A model generated the notes under the pieces. It did no database searches. It was given only the letters and a program-made list of their open reading frames with translations, and was not told the origin of the DNA. A stretch of 64,000 nt of DNA from Sporosarcina sp. HYO08. Its GTDB lineage: Bacteria; Bacillota; Bacilli; Bacillales_A; Planococcaceae. Position 1 is the first letter of the stretch. The number at the start of each line of letters is the position of its first letter. This document shows positions 63,376 to 64,000 of this stretch, piece by piece. The position numbers and the translations under genes are program-made. The stretch covers positions 62,001 to 126,000 of the forward strand of contig NZ_LPUT01000027.1 in NCBI RefSeq assembly GCF_001563475.1, given 5' to 3'.

Positions 63376-64000
63376 CGATATTGGATAAAATCTTACAAGA
63401 AAAGCGGCGTGAAGTAGAAAAAATGCTGCAAGAACAAATCGCAGTTCACGAGCAGTCTGCACGGCCTTCCTTATTCGATCGGCTCTATCAAACAGAGAAA
63501 CTGCAAATTATTTCGGAAATTAAACGTGCTTCGCCTTCTAAAGGATTGATCAATGAAGGCGTCAACCCTGTGGAACAGGCACTGCAGTATGAACAGGCTG
63601 GTGCAGCATGTATTTCCGTATTAACAGACACACCGTTTTTTAAAGGTTCATTTGACGACTTAGCGGCAGTGGCGGACAATGTCCAGCTGCCGATTCTTTG
63701 CAAAGATTTTATCATTCATACGGTGCAAATTGATCGGGCAAAAAATGCGGGTGCTTCGGTCATTCTCCTTATTGTTGCGGCCCTCGGGGATGAAGAATTG
63801 GCGAAATTGTTTAGCTATGCAACGGCGCAAGGTCTTGAAGTGCTGGTTGAAGTCAACAGCGTGGAAGAACTGCAAAGAGCGCTTACAGTCGATGCCAAAC
63901 TGATCGGCGTCAACAACCGTGACTTAAGAACGTTTGACGTTGACTTGAAGAAAACAGCGCAAATTGCTGCGCGTTTCCCGTTTGATGAACAGCGAGTCCT
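63372..64000 (+). CDS. trpC: Indole-3-glycerol phosphate synthase TrpC (truncated by window end)
   Basis: The first 209 codons are present and remain open to the window edge; the full enzyme is about 255-260 residues. ISEIKRASPSKG near residues 48-59 is the phosphate and catalytic Lys motif, PILCKDFII near 107 carries the second catalytic Lys, and IGVNNRDLRTF near 178 is the conserved late loop. It converts CdRP to indole-3-glycerol phosphate. Start ATG overlaps the trpD stop. trpF, trpB and trpA presumably follow outside the window. Confidence 0.95.
   Translation, partial: MTILDKILQEKRREVEKMLQEQIAVHEQSARPSLFDRLYQTEKLQIISEIKRASPSKGLINEGVNPVEQALQYEQAGAACISVLTDTPFFKGSFDDLAAVADNVQLPILCKDFIIHTVQIDRAKNAGASVILLIVAALGDEELAKLFSYATAQGLEVLVEVNSVEELQRALTVDAKLIGVNNRDLRTFDVDLKKTAQIAARFPFDEQRV

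Overview
The window reads as chromosome of a low-GC, Gram-positive, probably endospore-forming Bacillales. The signs are strong AGGAGG-type ribosome binding sites, many U-tailed hairpin terminators, cre (CcpA) sites, Fur boxes, S-box, T-box and preQ1 leaders, lipoprotein ABC transporters, SLH-domain and DUF4183 proteins, and orthologues of Bacillus genes such as swrC, yerD and yfiZ/yfhA. A tRNA-Trp T-box in front of trpE suggests a relative of Sporosarcina/Lysinibacillus (Planococcaceae) rather than B. subtilis, which uses TRAP; this placement is inference. No rRNA, tRNA, IS element, intact prophage or CRISPR array was found.

Layout. 0.1-5 kb: DUF4317 protein, a methyltransferase, a nucleotidyltransferase, an esterase and a membrane protein. 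4.9-11.8 kb: preQ1 riboswitch-queF, nadB-nadC-nadA behind a probable NiaR operator, and mqo with a cre site. Between them lie relics of mqo, queF, nadC and the nadA 3' end, in an order that implies an old tandem duplication of queF-mqo-nadBCA followed by complementary gene loss. 11.8-13.8 kb: an AlbA_2-domain protein, a small partner and two DUF4183 spore-surface proteins. 13.8-16.5 kb: an actin-like ParM/ParR segregation cassette with two iteron arrays of almost identical geometry, flanking a decayed gene; this is the most unusual system here. 16.5-24.5 kb: TetR regulator with an SwrC-type RND exporter, a VOC protein, a TrmB regulator with an EamA transporter, and small proteins. 24.6-28 kb: a MazG-like pyrophosphohydrolase overlapping a PLD-nuclease/helicase fusion, then a GNAT. 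28-31.7 kb: a GlnK/GlnL-like two-component system with a GltP-type symporter. 31.8-37.5 kb: an iron-siderophore ABC system and a ferredoxin-NADP reductase diverging from a perfect Fur box. 37.6-50 kb: an F420-ligase homologue with a LysR regulator, YerD, a GAF-GAF-PAS-GGDEF-EAL protein coupled to a ThDP enzyme, an NCS2 permease, a second methyltransferase and an MFS protein. 50-60.4 kb: an ornithine-cyclodeaminase homologue, an SLH protein, a CBS protein, an M20 peptidase with S-box-controlled metNIQ, a DD-carboxypeptidase and RluF. 60.5-64 kb: T-box and trpE-trpD-trpC, cut by the window end.

Functional threads. NAD synthesis, malate oxidation and queuosine synthesis share a cluster with separate controls (NiaR, CcpA, preQ1). 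Amino-acid sensing is visible three times: SAM/methionine, tryptophan and glutamine/glutamate. Iron uptake is Fur-controlled in both directions. The ParMRC-like cassette carries its own probable centromere and promoter and looks self-contained, which suggests plasmid ancestry or a chromosomally adopted actin filament system.
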